A DNA stretch of 64,000 nt from Oscillatoria acuminata PCC 6304 (GCF_000317105.1 NC_019693.1:62001-126000), one strand, 5' to 3'. Positions 1-9,439 are shown, counted from the stretch's first letter. Notes: generated by a model not told the origin, from the letters alone. Numbers and translations: made by a program.

Positions 1-1270
1 CACTCAGTTGATCATTGCCTTCACCGCCATAGACGGTGTCGTTGCCATCACCCCCAATCACGGTATCGTTTCCTAGGTCCCCAAAGAGCAAATCGTTGTC
101 GCCATCGCCAAAGATTTGATCGTTGTCTTGTCCCCCATAGATGGTATCAGCACCATCACCCCCGGCGAGGGTATCATCTCCTTGATTGCCGAAGATCACA
201 TCGTCCCCATCGTTGCCAAAGACGGTATCGTTGCCTTCACCACCAAAAAGTTGGTCGTTGCCATCCCCACCAAAGAGTTGGTCGTTCCCCTTGTCGCCGT
301 ACATGAGGTCGTCCCCACTTTCGCCGTAGAGGGTATCATCATCTTGCCCGCCGTAGAGGGTATCGTTACCACTCCCGCCATTGAGGATGTCATTCCCGAC
401 ATTGCCAAAGATGATGTCGTTTCCGGCTTCCCCGATCACATTATCATCACCGGCTCCAGCATAGATGAGATCATCTCCGTCGCCACCAGAAATGGTGTCG
501 TTGTTGATGCCGCCACCGATGAGATCGTTGCCGCCACCACCTTCAAAAATATTGAATCCGGACTCACTGGTGAGGGTGTCGTTGCCTTCATCTCCGGAGA
601 GAACATCGTTTCCGGGTCCAGCATCGAGGAAGTCGTCCCCTTGACCCCCGAAGAGGGTATCGTTGCCTTCTTCCCCAAAGAGTTGATCGTTACCTTCGTT
701 CCCAAAGAGGATATCGTCCCCACCACGGCCAAAAATTTGGTCGTTCCCGGCATTGCCAAAAATTGTGTCGTTGCCAATGGAGCCAAAAATGGTATCGTCC
801 CCGACGCTACCTTGGAGGGCGTTGGGAAAATTGAATCCCACAATATTACTGCCTGCGGCACGGGCGGCAACGACTAAACTCCAGTAATGGTTAGCGTTAA
901 AGGTTCCGGTATCGTTTTCTAGAAAGAAATAGCCAACGCCAATATTATCAACTCCGGGTTTGAGGAGGGTGTCTCGCTGTCCGGGATCGTTGAACCAGTT
1001 TTCGACAACTTGCTCTGGAGTGGGAAGGGCGGCAGAAATATTCTCCTGGAAGTTGCTGAAGCGATATCCGACTGCTGCCAACCGGCTGACTGTTGTGGAG
1101 CCATCTGAGCCGGTGAGACTGAAAAAGTCGTTATCCGCCATATCTTCGGCATGGATTTGGGCGGCTCGATTCAACTGGGAATCCACCGCCACCGGCGGCA
1201 AATTGGCGAGGGCGCGTCGTTGATTGACTAGCGCTACAACCTGATTGATAAATTCAGAGTTGCTTGTCAT
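1..1270 (-). CDS. CAP-domain protein with RTX calcium-binding repeats (3' end outside window)
   Basis: The minus-strand frame is open from an ATG at 1268-1270 to the window edge, 423 codons without a stop. An AGGAG ribosome-binding site lies 8 bp upstream of the ATG. Residues about 5-140 resemble a CAP/SCP (YkwD-like) domain: LVNQRRALANLPPV, then IHAEDMADNDFF, then ENIS and DNIGVGYFF. The rest is about 25 glycine/aspartate nonapeptides of the GGxGND type that bind calcium in type I secreted proteins. There is no N-terminal signal peptide, which fits type I secretion using a C-terminal signal lying outside the window. Oddities: the usual FFSH and GHR positions of the CAP cavity read FFSL and GQR, so two of the conserved histidines are missing. 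The plus-strand frame over 116-877 is only the repeat-driven shadow. Confidence 0.85.
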   Translation of the reverse strand, partial: MTSNSEFINQVVALVNQRRALANLPPVAVDSQLNRAAQIHAEDMADNDFFSLTGSDGSTTVSRLAAVGYRFSNFQENISAALPTPEQVVENWFNDPGQRDTLLKPGVDNIGVGYFFLENDTGTFNANHYWSLVVAARAAGSNIVGFNFPNALQGSVGDDTIFGSIGNDTIFGNAGNDQIFGRGGDDILFGNEGNDQLFGEEGNDTLFGGQGDDFLDAGPGNDVLSGDEGNDTLTSESGFNIFEGGGGNDLIGGGINNDTISGGDGDDLIYAGAGDDNVIGEAGNDIIFGNVGNDILNGGSGNDTLYGGQDDDTLYGESGDDLMYGDKGNDQLFGGDGNDQLFGGEGNDTVFGNDGDDVIFGNQGDDTLAGGDGADTIYGGQDNDQIFGDGDNDLLFGDLGNDTVIGGDGNDTVYGGEGNDQLS

Positions 1271-1373
1271 CTCATTTTTCTCCTTTGGGCTGGTTTGCCT
1301 TATAATCCATCAAATCATAATGGCGCGTTTTCGATAGAAATGCCAAAGGAGAATTGTAGGGGTGAGTGGGGTT

Positions 1374-3020
1374 CTAAAAGGACCGACAAAGTTGGGAGTC
1401 GGAGGGGACCTCGGGAATAAAACGGGGATTTGCGAGGGTTTCTAATTCCTGCAAGAGTTGGCTTTCAAGGGGTGCTGTTGCCAAAATTTCAGGTTTGAGA
1501 TCTCCCCATTTTTTGCCGGATTGGGTCTGATATCGGATTAAAGCATGGGGGATTTTTTTGGAGATGAAGACGCGGGGAGGGGCGAGTTGTCCTAATAGGC
1601 GGGCGTGACGATAATGGGGCGATCGCATGAGTGCGCGATCTAAACGTTGGGCGATCGCCTCCGGTGGCTCCTGGGCTTCATCCAGTAACAACAGATAATG
1701 GGCAACGGGTTGGGTCACTGGGACGAGGGTTTTGAAAAAGGTGGTTTCTAAGGAGATGTCTTCGAGGACGGTTTTGACAAAGGTTTCGGAGAGCTTTTCC
1801 CCAACTAAATCGCTGATGCTGCGATCGCGTCCCAGAAATTCTAAACAGGGGGTTTTGTGATAAAAATGGCTGACTCGAATGCGATCGCCAATCCGATATC
1901 GATACAACCCCCCTTTTTGAGAAATAATCAGGGTATATTCTTCCTTGAGTTTAATCTCATGGAGTTTATAAATCTGTCTCCTATCATCCTCAAACTCAAA
2001 AAACACTTCATTGAGCAGGGGAACAAATCCCTGGGCGGCAATTAAGGGAATCGTCATCGGCGCTTCCGTTGCCAGCAATCCTTTCCCCTGGACCATCACC
2101 CCGGGAAAAAGTTTTCGCAGGAATTCTGCCTGTTCCCGGGAGTGACTACTATCCCAACAGGAAATCAGTTTCAGTTTCGGCCAAATTTCAGTCCAGGGAA
2201 TCGGCGACTGCCTCAAGAGTTGCGATCGGTGGCGAGAGATTTTATGCCCTAATTTCTCAATCAGCGACTCCCGATGGGTTTCCATATAATCCAACAGCAC
2301 TTTCAGAAAGCTGGGACTCCAAATAGAAATCGCTTCTAAGCGGTCTTCGCATAACAGTTCCAAACTTAACTGTTCTTTGAATTCGTCGGGGTCTTGGAGG
2401 TGTTTCAGTCGAGGCGGGGCGACTAATACCAAACTGAGTAAAGCCCGCAACCATCCATCTAAATATTCAGAATCATCCGCCAGTCCCCCTGCATTTTCTG
2501 TGACAATTTGAGGGTCTTTCAGTTGCGGAGAAATGCAGAAATAAAATTTTCCTGTTTGAAATTTGGGTCCATTTTGAATCAAATCATGTACCCACACACA
2601 AAACATGGAGTTAAAGCTAGAACGTAAAGATTGGGTATAGGGAATCCATTTAGCCGGTCCCCGACTCCCCGAGGTTTTTTCATAAAATAAAATCGGTTCA
2701 GGAGTCAGAGACTTTCCCGGGAAGGAAGTCTGGTTATTGGGTTCCTCCAGTTCCCATTTTGATGCCAGATGAGCGGGTTCCATCCAGTCTTTAATATCCT
2801 CATAGTTTACAACGGGAATTTGATTCCATTGCTCATTTAAGGATGCTTTTGAATCAGAAGTTAAATCCAAGGATTTGCCATAGTCACTGCATAGAAAATT
2901 TCGATAAATTTCTTGTTGAACGGACCTCTGAGACCTCCGAGGATTTTTTAAAGATTGGGAAAATTTATGGGCATACACCCCGAGCAGAAAACAAAAGAGT
3001 TTGATAATAGAACGCATCAT
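1374..3020 (-). CDS. GH3-family acyl-adenylating enzyme (acyl-amido synthetase-like)
   Basis: About 548 residues. The family (plant GH3 and bacterial relatives) activates carboxylic acids with ATP and usually joins them to an amino acid. Visible signatures are the ATP-binding loop KTSGSRGPAKWIPYT near residue 115 and LYRYRIGDRIRV in the second half, the counterpart of the RYRxGD motif of GH3 proteins. I prefer the double ATG at 3015-3020; the frame is open further to 3146, but the extra 42 residues look unlike the family. The protein then begins with a hydrophobic stretch (IIKLFCFLLGVY) that may anchor it. It is the last gene of the 10.5-1.4 kb oxygenase cluster, 180 bp after the acyltransferase, and would be the step activating or conjugating an oxidised acyl product. 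Substrate unknown. Confidence 0.85.
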   Translation of the reverse strand: MMRSIIKLFCFLLGVYAHKFSQSLKNPRRSQRSVQQEIYRNFLCSDYGKSLDLTSDSKASLNEQWNQIPVVNYEDIKDWMEPAHLASKWELEEPNNQTSFPGKSLTPEPILFYEKTSGSRGPAKWIPYTQSLRSSFNSMFCVWVHDLIQNGPKFQTGKFYFCISPQLKDPQIVTENAGGLADDSEYLDGWLRALLSLVLVAPPRLKHLQDPDEFKEQLSLELLCEDRLEAISIWSPSFLKVLLDYMETHRESLIEKLGHKISRHRSQLLRQSPIPWTEIWPKLKLISCWDSSHSREQAEFLRKLFPGVMVQGKGLLATEAPMTIPLIAAQGFVPLLNEVFFEFEDDRRQIYKLHEIKLKEEYTLIISQKGGLYRYRIGDRIRVSHFYHKTPCLEFLGRDRSISDLVGEKLSETFVKTVLEDISLETTFFKTLVPVTQPVAHYLLLLDEAQEPPEAIAQRLDRALMRSPHYRHARLLGQLAPPRVFISKKIPHALIRYQTQSGKKWGDLKPEILATAPLESQLLQELETLANPRFIPEVPSDSQLCRSF

Positions 3021-3199
3021 GGTTATCCGATTACAATGGGGTGAATCAATAAATAAAAAGAATTTGGAACACAAAATTCCAGGGTAAATTTTTCCTGAAT
3101 CAAGGATTTTTTGCTTGGCTAAAGTCCCGAACGGCAAACCCGTCATTCCCTAATAATTTATACAGCCTAATTCTTCTAAAATCCGCCTTTTATATAAAT

Positions 3200-3829
3200 T
3201 TAATTATTTGAATGATGGCGGGGAGTGACTTTAGTATTGGGATAAAGATGGGTGGCAATGGGAAGATAAGCACCATCGGCGATGGTGACTCCAGGACCGA
3301 AATGGGTCCCGGAACCAACAAACACATCATTGCCAATTTTGACGGATTTTACATACAGCATTAAGTTGTTATGTTTGGGTTTAATTACATGACTATAAAT
3401 CCCGACGCGATGACCGACAATGGTGCGATCGCCTACTTCCAATAATGCGCGATCGGCCAGTTCTAAAATTGGCATCCAATAAATCCCTCGGCCAATTTTT
3501 GCTCCCCATAATCTCAACCACAGGGAAAAAGCCCCGGGAATCAGACGTAACACCGATTCAATCGCCGGAAAGGTAATATAAATCGCTTGAATTTGATGAC
3601 CTCCCCACCAAGGAGAATAATCTGGCCCTTTTAGGTAAGAAATTCCTTCTTTTATGGGATAAAAATAATCATGAATCCGATAAACCATTACCGGAAATCC
3701 ATACAGAGAAAAAAGTAAAGCAATAATCCCTAAAATGCTTGGGTAGAAACAAATCCACAGAAAAGATGCTGCGGTCATTCCCATGACGATCGCCGGAAAG
3801 AAGGAAAGAATCAGACTGAGTAAGGTCAT
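3200..3829 (-). CDS. Membrane-associated left-handed beta-helix acyltransferase
   Basis: 209 residues. The first half holds two hydrophobic segments (about residues 3-23 and 28-48). The second half has hexapeptide-type repeats (GDRTIVGHRVGIY, IGNDVFVGSGTHFGPGVTIADGAYL) that form the left-handed parallel beta-helix of LbH acyltransferases. Such enzymes move an acetyl or acyl group from CoA to a hydroxyl or amine. The histidine in IYSHVIKPKHNN is a plausible catalytic base but this is inferred. The gene lies between the hydroxylase-like gene and the GH3 gene on the same strand with short gaps, so it probably acylates the hydroxylated product of the cluster. No clear close relative is recognised from sequence alone. 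Confidence 0.75.
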   Translation of the reverse strand: MTLLSLILSFFPAIVMGMTAASFLWICFYPSILGIIALLFSLYGFPVMVYRIHDYFYPIKEGISYLKGPDYSPWWGGHQIQAIYITFPAIESVLRLIPGAFSLWLRLWGAKIGRGIYWMPILELADRALLEVGDRTIVGHRVGIYSHVIKPKHNNLMLYVKSVKIGNDVFVGSGTHFGPGVTIADGAYLPIATHLYPNTKVTPRHHSNN

Positions 3830-3870
3830 TGAATTTAAGGATGCCAGTTAAATGGGTCTAAAAACTTAGA

Positions 3871-4596
3871 TTAAAACGGCCAGATTAACTTCTGAACTAA
3901 GGTTAAACGGATGGGAATTCCCAAAGCATTCGGTGCGATATTACTCTCATAATTTGTACGATGTAATCGGTCCCATAGTTTTAAATTTGCCCCATAATTG
4001 ACCCCACCAGAATCCTGAGCATGATGCCATGCATGATCCACTGGTAAAATCAACCAAGGGGAGAGCAAGCGATGCAACAGCGTTCCCGGTAGGGGTTCGA
4101 TTTCGCTATGCCGCCATAAATCTAAAATCGCGGTCAAACTAACCCCAATCATATAAGCAGTCGGGTCTTGTAGCCAATAAATAAACAGCGCATGAATCCA
4201 GAGATAAACGATTAAAAAACTGGTCCATAACGTATTGCGAGAGGTTCCGAGAACTTGTCGTTCAGTCATAGTATGATGAACCAGATGCAACCGCCACAAC
4301 CAGCGACTATGGAGCAAACGATGATTCCAATAATACAGGTAATCGACCCCGACAAAACTTAGGCAAAAGCACAGGAGAGGATGGAAGTTTAAAATTCCGC
4401 GACTGGCGGGTAAAAAATGCTGATAAACTTGATAAATTAAGACAATTTGCAAAGCTGGAATTAAAATTCCTTGAAAACATAAGCCAATTCCATCTAACAG
4501 CCAATCTTGCCAAGATTTAGCCTTAAATTTTGACCAGTTTTCCGGTCGCGCCACCGTCAAAATCAACAGGGTCACAAATGCGATAAAAATAGCCAT
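3871..4596 (-). CDS. Sterol desaturase / fatty acid hydroxylase superfamily membrane enzyme
   Basis: 241 residues from the ATG at 4594-4596, which has AGGAG four bases upstream; a longer frame to 4632 would overlap the upstream gene and has no such site. The protein has several membrane segments and the histidine clusters of the family: HRLLHS, HLVHHT, a lone histidine in WRHSEIEP and DHAWHHAQD. These bind a di-iron centre that hydroxylates or desaturates lipid substrates using O2. It follows the Rieske gene by 26 bp. The substrate could be a fatty acyl chain, a carotenoid or a sterol-like lipid; the sequence does not decide. Confidence 0.85.
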   Translation of the reverse strand: MAIFIAFVTLLILTVARPENWSKFKAKSWQDWLLDGIGLCFQGILIPALQIVLIYQVYQHFLPASRGILNFHPLLCFCLSFVGVDYLYYWNHRLLHSRWLWRLHLVHHTMTERQVLGTSRNTLWTSFLIVYLWIHALFIYWLQDPTAYMIGVSLTAILDLWRHSEIEPLPGTLLHRLLSPWLILPVDHAWHHAQDSGGVNYGANLKLWDRLHRTNYESNIAPNALGIPIRLTLVQKLIWPF

Positions 4597-4622
4597 AAAT
4601 CTCCTAATGCTGTGGATAACCC

Positions 4623-5645
4623 CTAAACCCAAAAGTTAACGGTTATGGATTTGTGGGGAAGTAATCTCGGGTCTTCTCCCGCTGAAATGGCCTTGCGAAT
4701 GGATTCGACAAAAACATGAATGGTATCTGCTGGAGTATTGGCGAATTGAGTGCCATATTTGTCAATCACCTCTTGCTGAATCCCTAAAATTTCTATATCT
4801 TGGTTAATAATATATTGGGCAGTCCAGCGCACAAAAGGACGGGCAATTTTGTTCCAAATGCCATAATTAAAGGTCACATCGGTATAAACTAAGGTCGAAT
4901 CTTCCGCCTCGGGAATCGACTGACTGGTAATAAAAAACCGGCGGTTTTCTCCAAAGTTATATTCGACACTGGTGACATTTGGCATGGAGAAACGGTCAGT
5001 ATGGTAAATTTCCCCGCCTTGGGGATTCAAAAATCGAGAATACCATCCCAAATTAGTGGTTTCATTCCGATAGGTGACAAACACCGAACCATGTCGTCGT
5101 TCCACGGTCATTTCTAACTGTTTTTGTTGGGATTTGCGAAAGACTCCAGGATGCACCGAGGCAGTGTGCGGAATATCAATAAAGTTTTCTGCACAATTGG
5201 TAACATTGTTGCGAAATCGGTTAATCACGCGCACAGTTTCCCATCCCGGTTTGCCATAGTAAGGCATGGGAAAAGGGTCGAGATTCAGACTAGGATTCTC
5301 TGCTAATCGGACATAAATATAGCCGTCTTTTTCTTGGGTTGGATAAGAATGAGTCCGACGAGAGGCAAGGGTTTTAAACTGTTCTCCTTCCGCAGGAACT
5401 GCTACGACTTGACCGGATTTATCATAAACCCATCCATGATAGGGACAATGCAGAGTCCCGTCGCAGACTTTGCCGCGAGAGAGGCGACTATTGCGGTGCA
5501 TACAGCGATCGCGTAATGCCACCACCTCCCCCTGTTCATCCCGAAAAATAGCCAACCATTCCCCCAAAATCGTCCGCGAAAGCACCTGTTTGGGTTTCAG
5601 TTGCTCACTGAGTGCCACCACATACCAAAAGTCTTCAAATCCCAT
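4623..5645 (-). CDS. Rieske non-haem iron oxygenase (1)
   Basis: 340 residues, full length for a single-component Rieske oxygenase alpha subunit. The 2Fe-2S Rieske ligands are C48-x-H50 and C67-x2-H70 (CMH and CPYH). The mononuclear iron site is the D157-x2-H160-x4-H165 motif in ENFIDIPHTASVH. Both sites are intact, so it should hydroxylate or oxidise a substrate with O2 and electrons from a ferredoxin. The start has GAGGAA upstream, and only 5 bp separate it from the ferredoxin stop, so the two are probably translationally coupled. It differs clearly from the other two Rieske proteins of the cluster and looks closer to SxtT/SxtH-type monooxygenases; that comparison is from memory. Confidence 0.9.
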   Translation of the reverse strand: MGFEDFWYVVALSEQLKPKQVLSRTILGEWLAIFRDEQGEVVALRDRCMHRNSRLSRGKVCDGTLHCPYHGWVYDKSGQVVAVPAEGEQFKTLASRRTHSYPTQEKDGYIYVRLAENPSLNLDPFPMPYYGKPGWETVRVINRFRNNVTNCAENFIDIPHTASVHPGVFRKSQQKQLEMTVERRHGSVFVTYRNETTNLGWYSRFLNPQGGEIYHTDRFSMPNVTSVEYNFGENRRFFITSQSIPEAEDSTLVYTDVTFNYGIWNKIARPFVRWTAQYIINQDIEILGIQQEVIDKYGTQFANTPADTIHVFVESIRKAISAGEDPRLLPHKSITVNFWV

Positions 5646-5650
5646 AATTG

Positions 5651-5938
5651 CTATTCCTCAAAAGGGGCGATCGCAATATCATTGGTCACATCTACTTGAC
5701 AAGCTAACCGCGCTTGCGGATTTCCCGGTGCTAAAATTTCTAAAACCTCTCTTTCCTCCAAATTAGCCGGGGGAATATCTCCCTCAACCAGACACAAACA
5801 AGTCCCACAAATTCCCGTCCGACATCCAAACAAAATCATTGAATTCTGCACGGTCAAATAATTAGCCAAATTGTCATGCTGAGGTAAAGCGATCGCTGGA
5901 TAATTCGTCCCAGGAAATCTCACAAAACAACGCTTCAT
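5651..5938 (-). CDS. 2Fe-2S ferredoxin
   Basis: 95 residues with the ligand pattern C39-x4-C44-x2-C47-x32-C80 of plant-type 2Fe-2S ferredoxins (CRTGICGTC and LACQ). It begins after a near-perfect AAAGGAGG ribosome-binding site. Placement directly upstream of the Rieske oxygenase gene, with a 5-bp gap, makes it the likely electron donor for that enzyme and perhaps for the other two Rieske and two di-iron enzymes. No ferredoxin reductase gene is in the cluster, so electrons would come from the photosynthetic or housekeeping ferredoxin-NADP reductase pool (inference). Confidence 0.9.
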   Translation of the reverse strand: MKRCFVRFPGTNYPAIALPQHDNLANYLTVQNSMILFGCRTGICGTCLCLVEGDIPPANLEEREVLEILAPGNPQARLACQVDVTNDIAIAPFEE

Positions 5939-5966
5939 AAAAACCCCTCCTTTATTTTATTCCTCG

Positions 5967-6011
5967 TTCCCAGGCTCTGCCTGGGAATGCCCAATTGGAG
6001 GCTCTGCCTCC
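5967..6011. repeat. Pair of short extragenic palindromes
   Basis: Two adjacent hairpins sharing the core GGCTCTGCC: TTCCCAGGCTCTGCCTGGGAA at 5967-5987 (arms of 9 bases or more) and GGAGGCTCTGCCTCC at 5997-6011. They lie between the second Rieske gene and the ferredoxin gene, inside the otherwise compact cluster, and could weaken transcription into the downstream part or stabilise the upstream mRNA. Confidence 0.7.
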
Positions 6012-6052
6012 TGCTAATCTCACCCCAAACACCCCCCCTAATATCCCAACTC

Positions 6053-7102
6053 TTATTCCCTCTCAATCGGAATTTTTGACCAAACCGAAGGCGTTAATCG
6101 CTCCACATATTTCATATACTCCACCAACGGGCGATCGATACTCAGCAAAGCATTCGGATTGTACCGAATATTGTCATAAATCTTCCCATCTTCCCCCTTC
6201 AAAAATAAATAAAGCATCTTCGTACAAAACAATAAAAAATTGGTGACTACCCACCCCAAAATTCCCGGACGACGGGCGGCTACATAAATATTTTGCACCT
6301 TAATTTTTCCCGGTTCAATGGGAAGATAAGCATAAATCATGTGCAAGGGGGGCATCAATTTAACATTTTTCATCGTAGTTAACAGTCCCAAACAAGCATT
6401 CTGATATCTCATACTATAGGCATAATTTTCCCCTAAAAATTTCCGTGCTAGTCGTTCTCGCGGGGTGGTATTTGGAAATTCCCCACTGAGAGTAAAATCC
6501 ATCAGAGTACCGGATTGATTTTCCTGTAATGTCAGATTCATATTAATATTAACTTTATGCACCGTTTGCAGATGTTGCGCATCAATTCCATTCATCATGC
6601 AAATGTGATAATGGCAGGTGCGTTCAAACGGGCGATCGCGCAAAGCAATCACCGTTTTTCCCTTGAGTTCATCGAATTCTGCCACCCCTTCTGGGGCTGT
6701 TGCATCGGGATAAACCCAAATCATGCCATATTTTTCATCGGTGGCATAAGATTGTAATCGGGCTTTTTCAGGAATGCTGGATTGACAAGGAATCTCCTGA
6801 CAATTTCCCTCTCCATCAAACGCCCAATGATGAAAATAACAGCGGATTAAATTCCCATCCACTTGCCCAATTCCCAAGTCGGTGCCAAGATGGGGACAAT
6901 AGGCATCTACAGCGCGAATTTTGCCATCTTCACCGCGAAATAGAACAATTTGCTGTCCGCATACTTCCAAGGATTTCAGTTTGCCTCGGGTTATGTCTTC
7001 ACTGGGACAAGCAATGTACCATCCTTTGGCAACCACATCCCAGTTATTAAAGATTTGCATCTCGGTTCGAGGTTGAGTATTTTTATTCTGCCGGGAATTC
7101 AT
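6053..7102 (-). CDS. Rieske non-haem iron oxygenase (2)
   Basis: 349 residues. Rieske ligands are C69-x-H71 and C88-x2-H91 (CPH and CYFH). The catalytic iron motif is D174-x2-H177-x4-H182 in NGIDAQHLQTVH. It resembles the third Rieske protein at 9440-10501 in order and wording of motifs (GWYxA, DAYCPH, DAxHxxTVH), so the two probably arose by duplication. Both have a hydrophobic stretch near the C-terminus (about residue 270-300), which suggests a membrane-associated or lipid-like substrate. The frame is open from 7102; an internal ATG at residue 15 is a possible alternative start. It follows the di-iron gene by 31 bp. Confidence 0.9.
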   Translation of the reverse strand: MNSRQNKNTQPRTEMQIFNNWDVVAKGWYIACPSEDITRGKLKSLEVCGQQIVLFRGEDGKIRAVDAYCPHLGTDLGIGQVDGNLIRCYFHHWAFDGEGNCQEIPCQSSIPEKARLQSYATDEKYGMIWVYPDATAPEGVAEFDELKGKTVIALRDRPFERTCHYHICMMNGIDAQHLQTVHKVNINMNLTLQENQSGTLMDFTLSGEFPNTTPRERLARKFLGENYAYSMRYQNACLGLLTTMKNVKLMPPLHMIYAYLPIEPGKIKVQNIYVAARRPGILGWVVTNFLLFCTKMLYLFLKGEDGKIYDNIRYNPNALLSIDRPLVEYMKYVERLTPSVWSKIPIERE

Positions 7103-7133
7103 GGGATTTTAAGGGGGATGAGATGGATAGGGG

Positions 7134-8363
7134 TTAACGCAAAGTAACTTGCAATGAAGGACGCTGAGGGTGGGTAAAAGGGGCAGAAAAACGGCGAGAG
7201 AGGGATTTTTTCTGAGTGCTTAGATAGCGAGGAATTGAAGTTGCTGCCATAATAGACATTTCCCGGTTACTTTTCCAGGCATAGTCCACTTTTTCGAGAT
7301 AGACTTGATAGGATGCTCTCGCTTCTTGATGGGTTTGATAGCTGCGATGGAGTCCGGCAGTTTCTTGGGTAAAGCAATCCTGCATCATCTGTTTGGCATC
7401 GGCATCACTCATGGCAAAGACGGGCGATCGCAACAGTTCATAAATCGCTGAATACAGGGCCGGGTCGTACCAAAATATCCCATTAATCGCTACGGAAAAA
7501 TGAGCGTGGTCTTTTTGGCATCCTCGCAATCCGAGGTTGGCGACAAACGTCTCGAATGGGGTCGGTTTTTTCAAACAGGTTACGACTTCATGGGATAACA
7601 GGGTGGAACTATTAAAATGAAAGCTCTCATCTAAAAAATGGTAATAAGAGATTTTAGCAGGAATGGGAGCATTTTCTTTGTCTTGGTGATTTTGGTAATA
7701 TTGGCTTAACTTATGCTGGACCAATTTTCCGTTTAAGGTTCGCAGTCCCCGCACGGTAAAATACTGACAAGCTAGAAATGTATTCCCGGAAGAGAGCATT
7801 CCGAAGCAGCGGAGTTGGAGTTGTTTCCACCAGGTTTTGAGGGCGTTGGTATCGGCGTGAACCATTGTTTCTGTGTAGGGTCCGCGCATGGGGTAGGTGA
7901 AGATGCGTTTGCCAAATAATGCCGCTTCTACTTGTTCTGATATGGTTTTAAATGCGTTTATATGGGCCCGTTCTTGAGCGGATTCTAGGTCGAGCATATC
8001 GCAGACTAAGCGAAAGTCTTCCTGAGCATAAAGTCCAGCAGCACTGGTTTGATTAAACAGGATGGTAGCAATTTCTGCGGAGATGATTTGGGAATAGTAA
8101 GCTACCCAGTAGAGGTGATTGAGGATAAGGCGTTGGCTGGGGGTGGATTGGTCCCAAAGGGGGGTTCCATAGAGGAGGGAAAATTCTTCGGGGTTCCAGT
8201 ATTCGTTTTGGCAATTGAAATATGAAAAGGTGCTGGCAGCTTGGTCGATGGATGCGGTTTGGTCCTGTTGTTGATTGCGGTGATAGTTGAGTTGGAGTTT
8301 TCGGTAGATTTTTTCCTGTTCTAGGAGTGTGTTGGGTTTGGGTTCGTTGAAAATGTTGTTCAT
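7134..8363 (-). CDS. Ferritin-like di-iron protein, AurF-like (putative oxygenase)
   Basis: 409 residues, mostly helical. Candidate metal ligands are E131-x2-H134 (ESAQERAH) and E246-x2-H249 (LDESFH), followed by H258-E259, the pattern of two helix-borne ExxH motifs seen in ferritin-like di-iron oxygenases such as the AurF/p-aminobenzoate N-oxygenase group. Such enzymes carry out N-oxygenation, hydroxylation or oxidative chain cleavage. The family assignment is by motif, not by overall recognition. It is encoded 81 bp after the second di-iron protein and 31 bp before Rieske protein 2 on the same strand. The last 40 residues are basic and probably flexible. Confidence 0.65.
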   Translation of the reverse strand: MNNIFNEPKPNTLLEQEKIYRKLQLNYHRNQQQDQTASIDQAASTFSYFNCQNEYWNPEEFSLLYGTPLWDQSTPSQRLILNHLYWVAYYSQIISAEIATILFNQTSAAGLYAQEDFRLVCDMLDLESAQERAHINAFKTISEQVEAALFGKRIFTYPMRGPYTETMVHADTNALKTWWKQLQLRCFGMLSSGNTFLACQYFTVRGLRTLNGKLVQHKLSQYYQNHQDKENAPIPAKISYYHFLDESFHFNSSTLLSHEVVTCLKKPTPFETFVANLGLRGCQKDHAHFSVAINGIFWYDPALYSAIYELLRSPVFAMSDADAKQMMQDCFTQETAGLHRSYQTHQEARASYQVYLEKVDYAWKSNREMSIMAATSIPRYLSTQKKSLSRRFSAPFTHPQRPSLQVTLR

Positions 8364-8444
8364 AATGTGGATGAATGGGAGATGGGGGAGAACGATTGAA
8401 GTCGTTACTACGAAATTAAGAAGATTACAAACTGGGGATAAGTT

Positions 8445-9371
8445 TTATGGAAGGACACATTGTTCTGGGCGGTAGGGGGTGAATGAACCTTTTTGTTCTA
8501 GGTGATTGATGATAGAATGGGTGGGGTCGGAACGGAGGAGCGATCGCAGGAGTTGGAGGCGAGTGGCGCTGTGGGTTTCGGTGTCTAATTCTTGGAAAAT
8601 TTTGATTTGTTGGGGACGAGATAAATCTCCTTTGACTTGCGCGATCGCCTGTACGACTCGTTGGGGTCCTACCTGAACCATCTGCAAAAATGAGGTGAGG
8701 GCTTCTCCGATCGCACTCTGGGATTGTGGGGTGATGGGGTGGCGATCGCACAAGGTGACGCCGGTACTGTGATGTCGCGCTTCGGCATCAAGAAATCCAC
8801 GAAACATCTGGGTTAATTCGCGATCGCAGCAATCATTAGCGAGGTGGCGATAATGGCTGAGTCCCCATCCTTCTAACACTACCTGAATCACAAAGATTAA
8901 GACGCTTTTATCCTCCATCTCCACAATTTCAGCCAGTAATTCTAAAAAGCGATCGCCCGTTGCCACTGGGTTGCGATCGGCTAAAAATGGCCGAATTTGA
9001 GCTAAATGGGTGGCTTCATCCGCTGCAAATAACCCATACAGCATCCGTTCTTCGGTAGTTTCTGCCAGCATGACCATTTTCGCCATGTATCCCACTCCCG
9101 CTTTTTCGACAAAGTAGGCTTCTTCCAGGAGTGCATTGCTACATTGATACAAAATTTGCTGCTGTTCTTCCCCGGTGGCATCCTGAAAAATTTTCACCTG
9201 ATCCAGGCCAAAGTAAGATGAATTCCAATAGGCTGGGGTGACTGCCTCTGCGACTGGCAACGAATTGCCGATTCTGCTTTTTAAAGCAGCAGAAAGAAGG
9301 CGATGCAATTTATCGCCTTCTGTAACATGAGGTAAGTCAAACCGCGCCGTAGTAAATAAAGATTGACTCAT
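8445..9371 (-). CDS. Ferritin-like di-iron protein (second)
   Basis: About 308 residues from the ATG at 9369-9371, which has GGAG six bases upstream; the frame is open to 9392. The helical protein carries ExxH motifs in the AADEATH stretch and in DAEARHH, with further carboxylates in LLEEAYFVEK and VLEGWGLSH. This is the ligand layout of a ferritin-like di-iron site. It is unlike the 409-residue neighbour in sequence but shares the same type of centre. Role unknown; an O2-dependent oxidation in the cluster's pathway is the simplest guess. Confidence 0.65.
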   Translation of the reverse strand: MSQSLFTTARFDLPHVTEGDKLHRLLSAALKSRIGNSLPVAEAVTPAYWNSSYFGLDQVKIFQDATGEEQQQILYQCSNALLEEAYFVEKAGVGYMAKMVMLAETTEERMLYGLFAADEATHLAQIRPFLADRNPVATGDRFLELLAEIVEMEDKSVLIFVIQVVLEGWGLSHYRHLANDCCDRELTQMFRGFLDAEARHHSTGVTLCDRHPITPQSQSAIGEALTSFLQMVQVGPQRVVQAIAQVKGDLSRPQQIKIFQELDTETHSATRLQLLRSLLRSDPTHSIINHLEQKGSFTPYRPEQCVLP

Positions 9372-9439
9372 CGGTAACTCCGTGGCAACCATTCCATTAT
9401 GGCGTAGTCTAGCCTGGGTTTTTCCCGGAGTCGGCGCGA

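Noticed and set aside
116-877. 253-codon plus-strand frame at the left edge
   Set aside because: It is the complement of RTX nonapeptide codons; the real gene is on the minus strand with a ribosome-binding site, a CAP domain and GGxGND repeats.
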